Shown one piece after another: positions 52,851 through 64,000 of a DNA stretch of 64,000 nucleotides (the first letter of the stretch is position 1; each line of letters starts with the position of its first letter). The position numbers and the translations under genes are program-made. This DNA is from Lentinula raphanica (Eukaryota > Basidiomycota > Agaricomycetes > Agaricales > Omphalotaceae), in the NCBI GenBank assembly GCA_027919835.1, contig JANVFP010000049.1, positions 124,001 to 188,000 of the forward strand. Direction: 5' to 3'. The notes beneath the pieces are model-generated. The model saw only the letters and a program-made list of their open reading frames with translations, did no database searches and was not told where the DNA came from.

Positions 52851-53455
52851 CTGAAAGTTGACGTTGAGGTCTTGGAGAGTAAGTGATATATATTTGAGGT
52901 TCGTCTACCTATGTGATCTAGAGGCGTATATATACAGAATGTTATCAAAATGTAGCTGCAGGCCTTGGATGATGGTGTCTGCGTCAATTCATGTTTTTGA
53001 ATCTATCTCTGAATATTATTTTATGTACATAGTGCCTGTCTCCGGAATTTCTAAAGCAGTCTTAGTAGCTTGTACATACTCACTTAGTCTCATTAGAATC
53101 GCTTTCGAATCTTGATCATCTACTTCAAAGAAACCTAATGTTCGGCAAGAGCTCTCTTGAATCCACTGAACTCACATCTGAAGACATTGAAGTGATCTCA
53201 TGGTCCAATTTCTGTCAAACATGGGTATCTAGCTGCCGTGGACCATGGTGACTCGCTGTCGCTCCGGGTGACAGTGACGAAACCTATTCTAACTCACTTG
53301 CGCTTGCCAGTGTAAATCGTTGCGAACGCTTGTACTATGTCACTGCGGCCTCAAATAGCTTCATCGGCATACAGAAGACAAGATTAATTACATAACGCAC
53401 ACCATCAGCACACCAGGTCATATACTTGGGATACGTCACAAAACGCGGTTTATGG
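52851..53455. other. Intergenic region between convergent genes
   Basis: No supported gene. It lies between the stop of the RD-repeat gene and the stop of family X copy B, which converge. It probably holds both 3' UTRs. Confidence 0.4.
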
Positions 53456-54630
53456 CTACTGGTGCTTCACTTCAATGGACATCTTTGGAAACGTATTCAA
53501 TGGTAACTTGTCGGTAGATTGTCCTTGGATGCTGTATTTGTAAACCGGCTCCGGAGCATCTAGGTACATCGAGAGGAAAATTCAGTAGCGAAGATTAGGA
53601 GACATAAGAAGTCATATACCTAGTTTTGCCACTCTAAGTTCTATAAGACACGGGTTGTTCGGAGGGCATCGAACAAAGCCAGAACTACTCATGTCAAAAT
53701 GGATCTGATTGACCGCCGAAGAATCCTTTTTTGCATGCGTGTATCGGATTTCAAATTCTGGCACTTCCTTACTTCGATCAACCGAATTTCCTTCGATAGT
53801 TCTAAACTCCTTCTTCTTCGGCTCATTGAGCGAATTCAGTTTGAAAATGTCTACTGCCACCGCGGACATCGCGTCATCCCAATTCTTGTGAACATTCGCC
53901 TGGGGGTTGGTGTAGGGCATCGGTGGATCGAGTTTGTCCCCGCGCCAAAGTTCCTCGAACTCGACTTCAACGATGATCTTGTCGGTCTCTGAACTCTTTG
54001 AGCTGGAGTTGGGGATCAAAGACTTCGAAAAGTATGAGTCCTGAGTCGAGCCTGACAGAGTCGAAGTCTCTGACACACCAAAGTTCGAGGCAGTCGAGGA
54101 GACTGAATTCCTCCGACTTCCTTCGGGATGTCGAAAAGTCTCTGGATTGATGGTCGAGCCAGTCAAAGGATTCCCGCTGAGCTGGTCGGTATTGGCCTCC
54201 ACAGAGTCTTTAGGTACCGGCGGGTTGGCAGACGCCCTTCGACCCAGTTTAGACCAGGGGACGTTGGACTCGTTTGGACCGAAGGTCGAAGAGGACGAAC
54301 CACTCTCCAGCCCACTGACATCGGCCTCGATCTTTGGGCTGTGAGGCGAAGAGGGAGTAGAAGCCAAGGGTGACGAGTCCTTGCCATTGAACCGGATGGC
54401 ATTAGCCTCGTCGCCGGTAGGAAGACTAGGAAGACTCGTAGTCAATGAGGTACTCGGAGAGGGTGAAAATCCCTCCTCTTTCGCCATACCCGTTAGAGCT
54501 ACCTGATGAACAAAGCATTGTCAAACTGTGTTTCATTCGTTCTTCAAGACCAAGGACTCACAGGTATCGGTTTCATAAGCACGACGGAGAAATGGCCGAG
54601 CACAAGAATAGGAAAGATGAACGTTCGCAT
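53456..54630 (-). CDS. Family X secreted Ser/Thr-rich protein, copy B
   Basis: Minus-strand exons 54630-54562, 54502-53620 and 53559-53456 total 1,056 nt (351 residues). Exon 1 encodes MRTFIFPILVLGHF.. KPIP, a signal peptide. Exon 2 is a Ser/Thr/Pro-rich region with RRNSVSS-type sites, then a folded-looking domain: VEFEELWRGDKL, FEIRYTHAKK, FVRCPPNNPC. Exon 3 (LDAPEPVYKYSIQG..) closes the domain; the long frame alone would miss it by reading into the intron. Copy C shows the same exon borders and motifs. The two Cys of RCPxxNPC are the only conserved pair. I know no named family; a secreted or cell-wall role is inferred from the signal peptide. Confidence 0.75.
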
Positions 54631-55337
54631 GATTCGATGATGATCGTTAACTTGTAGAAGCAGTGAAGGTCGAGGTCGTTGTAAGTTGAACGTAGTCGTG
54701 TTGTTGCAGTGCAGTGCAGTGAGTTGGAACTGTCCAGCAGATTCTACTGAAGAACAAACCATTCTGGCGGATCCCTTTATACCCATTCGCGCCTGGCTGG
54801 GAATTGAACTTAGCGAGGGATATCGATGCTCTCAGCGTATCCTCTGTTCTCCGAAAAGTCGTACCCTAGGCCCTAGCACATGGACGATGATGTTCATCTA
54901 GGGAAATCATGATTATCTTTGTGAAGGAGAGCTGAAAGGACGCACCAAGAATGCTTGTCACGGCCTTCATGATTCCGCAACTCTATACGAAATTGAACGA
55001 GTCCCACAAGAACTGACGTTTGAACTGCATACGATCCAGAGCCAGCGGGCTGCCGCCAATGCGTGTTCAGAAAAAGCCGAAAAGTCAAGAGTTTTGTGGT
55101 CAAAACCTATTCTTCTCTTCCTCGACTTTTGCGGTGCCGATACGTATCGTCGCTGCAATTGAATTGTGAAGTCACAATTCTCTTCTTTCCGCCTGCGCCT
55201 ACCTGCGCTCAATGCATTCCACCATACGCTGCAATCAGGCCAAGTAAAGCCAAGGAAGACGTCTGTGACTATAATTATCTTCAGTGAACTGGAAATAGAC
55301 TGGAATGCAGACTGATGCAGAGCATTCGGTAGATGTC
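54631..55337. other. Upstream region of family X copy B
   Basis: Beyond the core promoter, blocks at about 54840-54945 (CTAGGGTACGA-like, then CTGAAAGGACGCACC) also occur before copies A and C. No coding sequence is supported. Confidence 0.5.
54706..54781 (-). promoter_or_regulatory. Core promoter of family X copy B
   Basis: On the minus strand TATAAAGGGAT (54781-54771) precedes TCTGCTGGACAGTTCCAACT and ACTGCACTGCACTGC (to 54706). The arrangement equals that of copy A at 23031-23110. Confidence 0.7.
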
Positions 55338-55930
55338 CACAAGGTCTTGAGTACGCAGATAGAATCACAATTGAGAAGTTGAGAGACTTGAGCGTTATCT
55401 TTGATGATCCTATATGTTTCTTTGTGGAGAGCACTGGAGAGCATTGATGCGAAACCGTATCGTGCAGATCCGAGTCGCGAGGGAAACGAAACTAGACCCC
55501 GTAGCGTCAGATAGCCCTCATGCATATAGTAATCCCCACAAGGTCTCATAGCCGGATAGCATTCACAATTGAGAATTTGAGAGACTTGAGCGTTATCTTC
55601 GACGACCCCATACATTTCCTGGTGGAGAACATTCATGCGATTTCTGGTAGCCAACGGTGGCCAGATCCGAATCGCTCGGGAAACGAAACCAGACCTCATA
55701 GCCTCAGATAGCCTCCTATAGCCCCGCCCCCCGCAAGGTCTTGATCCCGGATAGTTGATCACAATTCAGGAATGGAGAGAATTGAGCATTATCTTCGATG
55801 ATGCAGTATGCATATGTTTCGCTGTGATCAAGCGATTCCTGCAAGCCAGCCGCATCGATCCGAGTTGCGAGGGAAGCGATTGAACCAGTGAGCCCTATAG
55901 CCTCCCATAGTATCCTCCTATATGCATCCA
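55338..55930 (+). repeat. Three tandem ~200-bp units upstream of family X copy B
   Basis: Units begin near 55338, 55533 and 55731, each with CACAAGGTCT or CGCAAGGTCT, then TCACAATTGAGAA, GAGACTTGAGCGTTATCTT, a GGAGA.. block and CGAGGGAAACGAAAC. The third is the most diverged. The same unit occurs at 58694-59030 and, inverted, at 22555-22680. Confidence 0.85.
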
Positions 55931-56562
55931 ACTTGGTCTCCTAGATCAACTTGAGCAACGGCGGACAGTGCGAGGGCTTATGAGGGCTCCCAAATTTGAC
56001 GTTCGGTGGCAGATGTCACTGCGTGTTTGTTCTGGCTCTAGGCAACAAAGTAACACCGGCCGGACGACGTTGTATATCTTGAGATGATGTACCTCTATGC
56101 ACCTGCCAGTGCTATGTAGCGATGACTCGATCTGATTTTCAAGCTATCATTCGTAGACAGAGCCTGGAACTAGAGCGTGAAGTACCTGGTCATGGCAAAA
56201 CTACGAGCTTCTGTAGTCCGCGAATCGATTGACATGAGTCATCTGCATGTTGTGCATCAACTTCAACGAAGTGACAAGCGCCAGAGTCATACCATACAAG
56301 CGCCCTAATTCCTCTGATGAGATTTGTTGCCACAAATTAAATTGTTGAGCTACGAATACAGCTGTATACAGAAAATCTCACTAGTCCTCAACGCTGCCTC
56401 AACGTTCATCGTTCAACCTCAACCTCAACCCAAGTGATGACGGTTCAAGAAAAATTCATATCATACATACAAATTGAAAAAGGTCACCTACGGAATATCA
56501 TACAACATTCGATTCTATGACAAACTTTGAAACTGAAAGAAACATTTTCTCTAGTAAGAAGT
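55931..56562. other. Intergenic region
   Basis: No gene, repeat or motif recognised. It separates the repeat array of copy B from the 3' end of copy C. Confidence 0.4.
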
Positions 56563-57901
56563 TTACAGTTTTGCATTCTGTCTCACTGATACTCTGTCGG
56601 TGTACATTCCCGCAATCCGGTACTTGTATTCAAGACCTGCATCGAGTGTAAAATTCAGTAGTGAAAATTCGAGACGCAACAAGTCAAATACCTGGTGACG
56701 TAAAGATAAGTACTATACCACACGGGTTGTGCAGTGGGCATCGAACAAGGCCAGAACCTCCCATTTGGAAGTGGATTTGATATTTCCCACCCTTATACTC
56801 TCTTTTTGCATGCGTGTATCGGATGGCCACCTTACTTCGCGCAAGCAACTTTTGTAACTGGACAAACCTCTCTGTTCGGACTTCCGGGATTTTGGCTGAG
56901 TCCACTGTGAGGAGGTCTTCCGCGACTGCGGCTATTGCTGCGTTCAAAGTCCTATCGACCTTCGCCCAATGGTATGACACCTCATTGAGTTTCTGCCCAC
57001 GCCAGGGTTCCTCAAAGTCGACCAGTACAACCTGACGGTCGGCGCCGGAGACCCAGTTATAGCCAGGGATTGAATTGAGACTGGGGAGGCAGCTCATACA
57101 AGACCTCGAACTCGAGGGTGACTCAGATTGTGCCCGGGCGGCATCAGCGAAGGGGTTGCCATAGAACTTGGTCAAGGCCGTTGAGGTAGAGGATGAACCC
57201 TTCAGATCCCCCTTGGGATAATCGACGTGCTGAGAATCTGGCTTGACGGTCGACTCTGAGGAGAATGAATCTCTCCGATCGCCTTCCGAGGGACGGGGGA
57301 CACCGTCGTCAGCCTCTGGCTTGAGGGTCGATGCTGTCGATGTTGTCGAGGAGAATGAATCCCTACGACCAGCGTTGACCTCGCCGGTCTCTGGCTTGGC
57401 GGGCGAGTCAGTGGAGAGATCCCCCTTGGGCTGGTCAGGAATGGCCTTGGCCGAGTCGTTAGGTACAGACGAGAGGCCAGCACCTCTTCGATCCAATCTG
57501 GATAAGGCGACGTTGAACTTGGAATTAGGGATCGAAGAGAGGATCTCTGAGGAGGACGGATCGGCCCCCGCCCCATTGACCAAGGCGAGAAAGGCGCCAT
57601 CAGTCTTTGGGTCATCGGTCGCAGAGGTAGTAGAAGAGGAGGGTGGTAGCCCCCTCCCATCGAACTGGGTGTGATTGGCCTCGTCCGTCAGTAGGCTGGT
57701 AGTTGATGAGGTAGTCAAAGAGGGCGGCCCTCCCCCTCTTTCCCCCACATCTGTCGGAGCTACCTGAGCCTGATGGACAAAACATCATATCAGAATGCGC
57801 TCCATTTGACGAGCAGGAACAGAAAGACTCACAGGGATCGGTTTCGTAAGCGCAGAGGAGAAAAGACCAAGCGCAAAAAGTGGGACGATGACCGTTCGCA
57901 T
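56563..57901 (-). CDS. Family X secreted Ser/Thr-rich protein, copy C
   Basis: Minus-strand exons 57901-57833, 57769-56692 and 56636-56563 total 1,221 nt (406 residues). An acceptor six bases further on (57763) also keeps frame. The signal peptide MRTVIVPLFALGLF.. KPIP is followed by a Ser/Thr/Asp-rich region with repeated RRDSFSS sites, then the shared domain: VDFEEPWRGQKL, VAIRYTHAKRE, GLVRCPLHNPC, and a last exon LEYKYRIAGMY. Intron 2 of copies B and C shares the text ACTACTGAATTTT, so the duplication is recent. No transmembrane helix beyond the signal. Function unknown. Confidence 0.75.
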
Positions 57902-58693
57902 GCTGCTGAACTATCGTGAGCGATGAAGAGAGATGAAGAGCGAGTAATTGAGAAGGCGTAAAAATTGTTCGTGAAGAACGTCGTTGAGAGTTGTCGTCAA
58001 CGTCGGCGTAGTCGTGATTTTGCAGCGCAGCGCAGTGAGTTGGAACTGTCCAGCAGATTCTACTGGGGAAACAGCCATTCCTGGGTGTCCCTCTATATAG
58101 GCTACTCGCGGATGGCTGTGGATTTGAAGCCTTATCGATTGTTCCAGGCGTATGTATCCTGTGATCTCTTGAAAGTCGCTCAAGGATCCCGTATGTAGCA
58201 TATGGACGATGATATCTATCTACGGGGGTATGTATGAGTATCTTTGTGGGACAAAGCTGAAAGAACGCACCTTAGTAGTGATAGTTGCCTCCGTAAGTCC
58301 GTAGATCGACGAGATTGAAGATCAAGAAGTCCTCGAGAAGAAATGGCATCTGAAAAAATCGAAGAGGCAACCGTGAATGAGCTAGAGCTGCGGCTGCATG
58401 AAGGCCAAAGGTCAACGTCGAAGGTTCAGTGGTTAGACATCAACCTTCTATCTCTCTCGAGTCTCGATCAGAATTTGGTGCTGATACGTAGTCATCGCTG
58501 AGATTGAATAGGATTGAATTGTGTCCAGAAGCACCCTGAAGCACAGGCTCTATCCGTCTGCGCTGAATATCATATCAAAAGTTGGGCCATACGCTGCGAT
58601 CAGGTCATCTAAAGCCAAGCAAGTGGTTCAGCGGGGAAAGTATAACTAAAGTTATCTGCAACTGACTGGTTTACACAGCACTCGGCGGACGTA
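57902..58693. other. Upstream region of family X copy C
   Basis: Holds the core promoter (58021-58099) and a CTGAAAGAACGCACC block near 58257 shared with copy B. No gene is supported. Confidence 0.5.
58021..58099 (-). promoter_or_regulatory. Core promoter of family X copy C
   Basis: On the minus strand TATATAGAG (58099-58091) precedes TCTGCTGGACAGTTCCAACT and ACTGCGCTGCGCTGC (to 58021). The motif order is the same as for copies A and B; the TATA box is slightly altered. Confidence 0.7.
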
Positions 58694-59030
58694 CACAAGG
58701 TTTCGTATCACCGTTCAGACCGGATGACCTTGGTCATATCGAAGACTTGAGATACTTGAGTGTTATCTTCAATGATCTATAGGTTTTTCCGTGGAGTGTT
58801 CGAGCGATTTGTGTTAGTTAGTCGTATCAGCCACGAAGGAAACGAGACTAAACCTCATAGTCTCGAGTCCCCAGTTTTCCCGAACCTCATGCATTTGAGA
58901 GACTTGAGCGCTATCTTCGTAAATCTGTGTCCCTCTGTGGAGTTTTCGAGCGAATTGCGTTAGTAGTAGCCGATCCTGATTCCTACGTATCGCAAGAGAA
59001 CGAGACTAGACCTCATAGCCTCTTCAAGTT
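58694..59030 (+). repeat. Two tandem ~170-bp units upstream of family X copy C
   Basis: The units carry GAGACTTGAGCGCTATCTTCG-like cores, a GTGGAG block and GAAACGAGACTAAACCTCATAG. They are homologous to the array at 55338-55930 but shorter and more diverged. Confidence 0.75.
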
Positions 59031-59838
59031 TGCCCAAATGCCAATGTATCAGAACCCATCTTCATTGATTTCAACATGATACGGTTAGGTGTCGAACGAA
59101 GTTGGATGTTCGGCCAGGCTCCTGAATGCAGGCAGGTTGTATAGAGGGTGAAGTCACAATTGGTCAAAGATGGTGCGCTGCGCGTTCTCTATGTGGGTGA
59201 CGTTAGCTGACACTAGTTCAAGCCGTAGAATGAACTTGCCTGTATCCTGATTTTCCATCACCAAGTTCTTATTTTACTAACCCCCATACGAAACGGAGCC
59301 TACAAGAACGCTGAAAAGAATGAATGAACCTCAACAGCAGGACGTGCTGTTGATATGCTGTATGGGGCGAGTCCGAATCCGGGATTCAAATGGCTTCAGA
59401 CTCGAGACAAGTTCGCAAATGAGCCACGTTGATTATATTAGGCGAGTAGAGTCTTTGATTCTTGAATTTGCTCGCAGTAACTGCTTCGCCGTTAGGAAAT
59501 CAGCCAATCGAAGCGTAGGAAGTTATATCATTGGCTGTATAGCTGTATCCTGTTCCTCGTATGGACCGGATATGATTCGTGGTCAGCTTTGATGAGCTCA
59601 GAATGAACTTGTCCAACAATTTCGCTGTACGTCCTTTCAATGAGTTTGACCGGGACCGTTTACATAAGAGAACTAACATGTCGGCCCAGGACGGCCCGGG
59701 ACAGTCAATGGACATGGTCATCAACCCTCCGTCAGCGGAGAACAGTCCCGTTGCTTTATTGCTTTATAGCGCGATGGATATGTTTTTTTCAACCGTCCTC
59801 TTTCCTCCCACAGACTCTGCCCTACCTCTTCACTCGTT
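59031..59838. other. Upstream region of the ABC transporter
   Basis: No gene is supported. An inverted CCAAT pair (AGCCAAT 59502-59508, ATTGGCT 59530-59536) lies about 300 bases before the transporter start and may be part of its promoter. Confidence 0.45.
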
Positions 59839-62800
59839 ATGGCAGACGAGAAATGGGCGCAAAGCCATCGAGACGCGGACTCTGCCACTCTTGACGGTTC
59901 CCCAGCTCAACATGTCACTCAACTGGCCAGGACCGTGACCAAGATGAGCATGCAGAATGGTCATCCAGACACCCACACCAATCCTTTCACTGGAACAGAC
60001 GACGAATCCCTAAATCCTCTCTCTGGAAAATTCGACTATACCAAATGGATCCAGTCTATCCTTGCGATTACTTCGCGTGATCCCGAACGATACCCAACTA
60101 GGACTGCCGGTATTAGTTTTGCGAACTTGAATGTTCATGGCTACGGATCTGCGGCAGATCATCAGAAGACAGTAGGAAACGTGTTACTCGATATTCCGAG
60201 CTTAATTGCTGGTTTATTCGGGCGAAAAGGCAAGCGAGTGGACATTCTTAGAGATTTTGAGGGTGTTGTCAGGCAAGGGGAGATGCTCGTGGTACTCGGA
60301 CCTCCAGGAAGGTGAGTTTTCGACGTGATTATTCCAATAATCTGAGTTCTCACTCTCATTCAAAGTGGCTGCACTACCCTCCTGAAAACCATTTCCGGAG
60401 AGACTCACGGATTCTATGTCGGCGAAGAAGCGAAAATCAATTATCAAGGCCAGTAACAATCACCCCGTCGTTTACCCTGGACTGATGAAAGACCCAGGTA
60501 TACCATGGGAGACCATGCACAAAGATTTCCGTGGCGAAGTCGTATACAATGCCGAAACCGACGTCCATTTCCCTAACCTGACCGTAGGCCAAACACTCTC
60601 TTTTGCCGCCAGAGCTCGTACACCTCGTGCCCGTCTCCCAGGTGTCACTCGTGAACAATGGGCTGAGCATATGCGTGACGTGGTCATGGCCGTCTTTGGT
60701 CTTTCGCATACGGTCAACACCAGGGTAGGGAACGAGTTCATCCGTGGCGTTAGCGGTGGAGAGAGAAAGCGTGTCAGTATCGCGGAAGTCGCTTTGAGCG
60801 GAGCTCCTCTTCAGTGCTGGGATAACAGTACGCGAGGACTTGACAGTGCTACGGCGTTGGAATTCGTCAAGACTGTTGATCTTTCTGCGAAGTACATGGG
60901 TTCGACAGCTGTTATAGCAATATACCAAGCGTCTCAGAGCATATACGATGTATGCCATTCTTTATGATTATTTTCTGTTGATCTCACTGGTTCGTGTAGA
61001 TTTTCGACAAAGTCACCGTGCTGTACGAAGGTCGACAGATTTACTTTGGACGAACCGAGGATGCGAAAAAGTACTTTGTCGATATGGGTTTCCACTGTCC
61101 AGATCGCCAGACTACCGCCGATTTCTTGACCGTAAGGCTTACTCATCCTACATACTTGCATGAATCTGGCTGACGCATCTCGAATTCACAGTCACTAACC
61201 AACCCTGCCGAACGACAAGCACGTCACGGCTTTGAGTCGCGTGTACCCCATACCCCAGACGAGTTTGCTCGCATGTGGAAGGAAAGCCCGGAGAGAAAGC
61301 ACCTTTTGCAAGAAATCGAAGAGTTCAACCAAGAATTCCCTGTAGGCGGACCTCATGTAGATATATTCAGACAGTCAAGAAAGAGTGTTCAGGCGAAAGG
61401 ACTGTAAGTTGATAGTTCCTGTGTCACCAAGGTACATATTCACACCTTCCATTTTAGCGGTTCGAAATCTCCCTACACGCTTTCGGTACCGATGCAAATC
61501 CGACTTTGCCTAACACGAGGATTCCAACGGCTCAGAGGAGACATGTCTCTCTTCTTCACCTCAGTCTTGGGCAACTTTTTCTTCAGCTTGATCATTTCGA
61601 GTATTTTCTTCAATCTTCCGTCCGATACCAGCAGCTTCTACTCTCGTGGTGCACTACTTTTCTACGCGATTTTGATGAACGCTTTCAGCAGTGTTTTGGA
61701 GGTGTGTTCCTCTACGATTTCTCTCGAATCACTATCCCCAATGTTGACGTCCTGTGCTTAGATTCTGACACTCTACGAACAACGACCGATCGTGGAGAAA
61801 CATTCCCGTATGGCGCTCTACCATCCTTTCGTCGAAGCTGTATCAGCCATGATCTGTGACTTACCTGCCAAGATTATCACTGCGTGAGTTTCACCGTCTG
61901 GCTCGTAAACCACGCTCCGTTCACTAATGAACCACAGTATCTCATTCAACCTAGTCCTTTACTTCATGACCAATTTACGTCGAACACCAGCCCATTTCTT
62001 CATCTTCCTGCTGTTCTCCTTCGCTTGCACACTCACAATGTCAATGATCTTCCGCACGATCGGAGCTACCTCCCGAACGATATCTCAAGCTATGGCTCCT
62101 GCTGCAATTATCATGCTCGGTCTTATCATCTACACCGGTTTTACGATTCCTATCTCCAACATGCACCCATGGTTCAGATGGATCAACTATATCAATCCTA
62201 TCGCATACGCATTTGAGAGTCTGATGCTCAACGAATTTTACGGACGCGAATTCCCTTGCAGCACGTACATCCCGAGTGGTCCTGGCTACGATGATGTTAC
62301 TGGTCTTGAGCACATATGTGCCACGACGGGAGCTCAGGCAGGCTCAAGCGTGGTGGAAGGAGCGTCGTATCTGGCTGCCAGCTTTAATTACTATCATTCT
62401 CACATGTGGAGGTAAGTAAAGTTCGTTCTTAAAAGTCGTGCACTGGGACTGAGAACAGTACAAAGGAACTTGGGCATCATATTCGCGTTCATGGTCTTCT
62501 TTTTGGCCACAGCTCTCACCGCAACGGAATACATCACAGCTGCCAAGAGTAAAGGAGAGGTATTGGTGTTCCGTCGAGGCCACATACCCGTTCAAAAATC
62601 CAAATCGACCGACGACGAGGAATCCGCTCAACCAGTACAACAGGTCGTCGTTGATGTTGACGAGAAAACGCAAAAGGCTAGTGGCGTCGCTGGGCTTCAG
62701 AAGCAAACCTCGATATTCCACTGGGAGGATGTCTGCTATGATATTAAGATCAAAGGTGGAACGCGGCGACTTCTCGACCATGTCGACGGATGGGTTGAAC

Positions 62801-64000
62801 CGGGTACTTTGACTGCATTGATGGTATGTCGTTCCCAATGTGATATCATCTCGTTGCTGATTGTCTCTGTAGGGAGCATCGGGCGCCGGAAAGACTACTC
62901 TCCTAGATACTCTTGCTAGTCGGGTCACCATGGGTGTCGTCACAGGAAGCATGTTCGTAGACGGACAACAGCGAGATGAGTCTTTCCAACGCAAAACCGG
63001 ATACGTTCAACAGCAAGATTTACACCTTCAAACTTCGACCGTCCGAGAGGCGCTTATCTTCAGCGCTCGCCTCAGACAACCGCAGGACGTTCCTGATGCT
63101 GAAAAGGTTGCTTATTGCTCTGAGGTCATTCGTCTGCTGGGTATGGAAAAGTACGCAGATGCCGTTGTAGGAGTTCCTGGTGAAGGTAATTGATCCATAT
63201 CTGAGTGACTCACAGTTGCTTATCTGACGTTCCAATACTATCCAGGGCTCAATGTCGAACAGCGTAAACGATTGACCATCGGCGTGGAGCTCGCGGCCAA
63301 ACCCAAGCTACTTCTCTTCCTGGACGAACCGACTTCAGGTCTTGACAGTCAAACGGCATGGTCCATCTGTACGCTCCTCCGTGATCTGGCCAATAACGGT
63401 CAAGCCATCCTGTGTACAATCCACCAACCTTCTGCCCTTCTCTTCCAAGAATTCGACCGTCTCCTGTTCTTGGCTAGTGGTGGTCGAACGGTGTATTTTG
63501 GCGATATTGGAGAGAACTCGAGAACGTTGACATCCTACTTCGAGAAACAAGGCGCCAGCCCGTGTCCACCAGACGCTAATCCGGCAGAATGGATGCTCCA
63601 AGTCATTGGCGCAGCTCCTGGTGCTGTTGCTGACAGAGATTATGCGGATGCTTGGCGACAAAGCGCAGAATATGCAGCGATGAAGCAGGAGCTTGCCAGG
63701 AAGCGAGAACTTTCTCATTCGCGCCCACAACCGACGCCTGAAGAGAAACGGAAATCGAAGGATTATACCGAATTTGCTGCACCGTTCCGACAACAGTTCC
63801 TCCTGTGTTTGTACAGAGTGTTCCAACAATTATATCGCACTCCTAGTTATATTTACTCAAAGACGTTCCTTTCCATCTCCACTGTAAGTTCTCTCATCTC
63901 AACCTCATGTATCAGTTCAACTCATCATCATGCAGGCACTTTTCATCGGATTTACTTTCTATAAAGCGGACAACACACTACAAGGCCTACAGAATCAAAT
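59839..64000 (+). CDS. PDR-type ABC transporter (ABCG), 3' end beyond the window
   Basis: Starts [18 protein letters not shown] at 59839 and runs off the right edge. It is a full-size pleiotropic drug resistance transporter, exporting hydrophobic compounds across the plasma membrane. First nucleotide-binding domain: [14 protein letters not shown] (Walker A with Cys for Lys, normal for PDR proteins, rebuilt across the intron at 60312-60365), [10 protein letters not shown] signature, [13 protein letters not shown]. Then a membrane domain, [10 protein letters not shown].. and [10 protein letters not shown]. Second domain: [48 protein letters not shown]. The intron at 60449-60497 has a GC donor. 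The second membrane domain has just begun ([17 protein letters not shown]) when the window ends. Confidence 0.92.

Noticed and set aside
53612..54487. Family X copy B as a single-exon 291-residue gene starting MAKEEG
   Set aside because: This would omit the signal-peptide exon upstream and run into the second intron (GTATAT). Paralogue C shows the same exon borders, supporting the three-exon model.
1..64000. CRISPR arrays, bacterial operons, rRNA or tRNA genes
   Set aside because: Introns throughout and eukaryotic gene families rule out a prokaryotic reading; no regularly spaced identical short repeats or RNA-gene structures were seen.

Overview
The window looks like chromosomal DNA of a mushroom-forming basidiomycete (Agaricomycetes, probably Agaricales). 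Genes are densely split by 38-70 nt introns with GT..AG (occasionally GC..AG) borders. The families are typical of that class: DUF6534-type seven-helix membrane proteins, a ZZ/EF-hand multidomain protein, a TKL kinase, a Zn2Cys6 regulator, uricase, a CE8 pectin methylesterase and a PDR-type ABC transporter. There are no bacterial operons, CRISPR arrays or recognisable tRNA/rRNA genes.

Layout. 0.9-3.7 kb: a Ser/Pro-rich disordered protein. 4.1-5.1 kb: a small two-exon gene for an isolated Tnp2-transposase-like zinc motif, between 158-bp direct repeats. 5.3-15.3 kb: a transposon graveyard. It holds two dead Tc1/mariner-type copies (one pierced by a deleted copia element and a hAT-like element, the other by a 1.5-kb solo LTR), a CpG-eroded second copy of that LTR, and a minisatellite. 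15.3-16.9 kb: a TKL kinase on the minus strand whose seven exons join in phase. 19.0-22.4 kb: a Zn2Cys6 transcription factor with a 6-nt micro-exon. 24.6-28.2 kb: the ZZ/EF-hand protein. 29.3-44.8 kb: two tandem DUF6534 paralogues; an intact 9,969-bp Ty3/gypsy retrotransposon sits inside an intron of the second. 45.0-48.8 kb: uricase and pectin methylesterase. 49.4-52.9 kb: a long RD-repeat protein. 53.5-59.0 kb: two paralogues of an unfamiliar secreted protein family. 59.8 kb to the edge: the ABC transporter.

Two things stand out. (1) The retrotransposon has LTRs that look identical and a textbook -1 frameshift signal between gag-protease and RT (GGGTTTT, 7-nt spacer, 8-bp stem). Its RT/integrase border could be a 56-nt intron or an ATGA stop/start. 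It also carries a perfect 489-bp in-frame duplication, and an extra 363-aa ORF of unknown function with its own TATA box between integrase and the 3' LTR. (2) An unnamed family of secreted Ser/Thr-rich proteins ('family X') has three loci (23.2, 53.5 and 56.6 kb). They share a near-identical signal-peptide exon, intron phase, core promoter and upstream ~200-bp repeats; two share a C-terminal domain containing RCPxxNPC. The three loci look like segmental duplications of gene plus upstream region.

All gene models are read by eye from splice consensus and frame continuity. No homology search was run; family names rest on remembered motifs.
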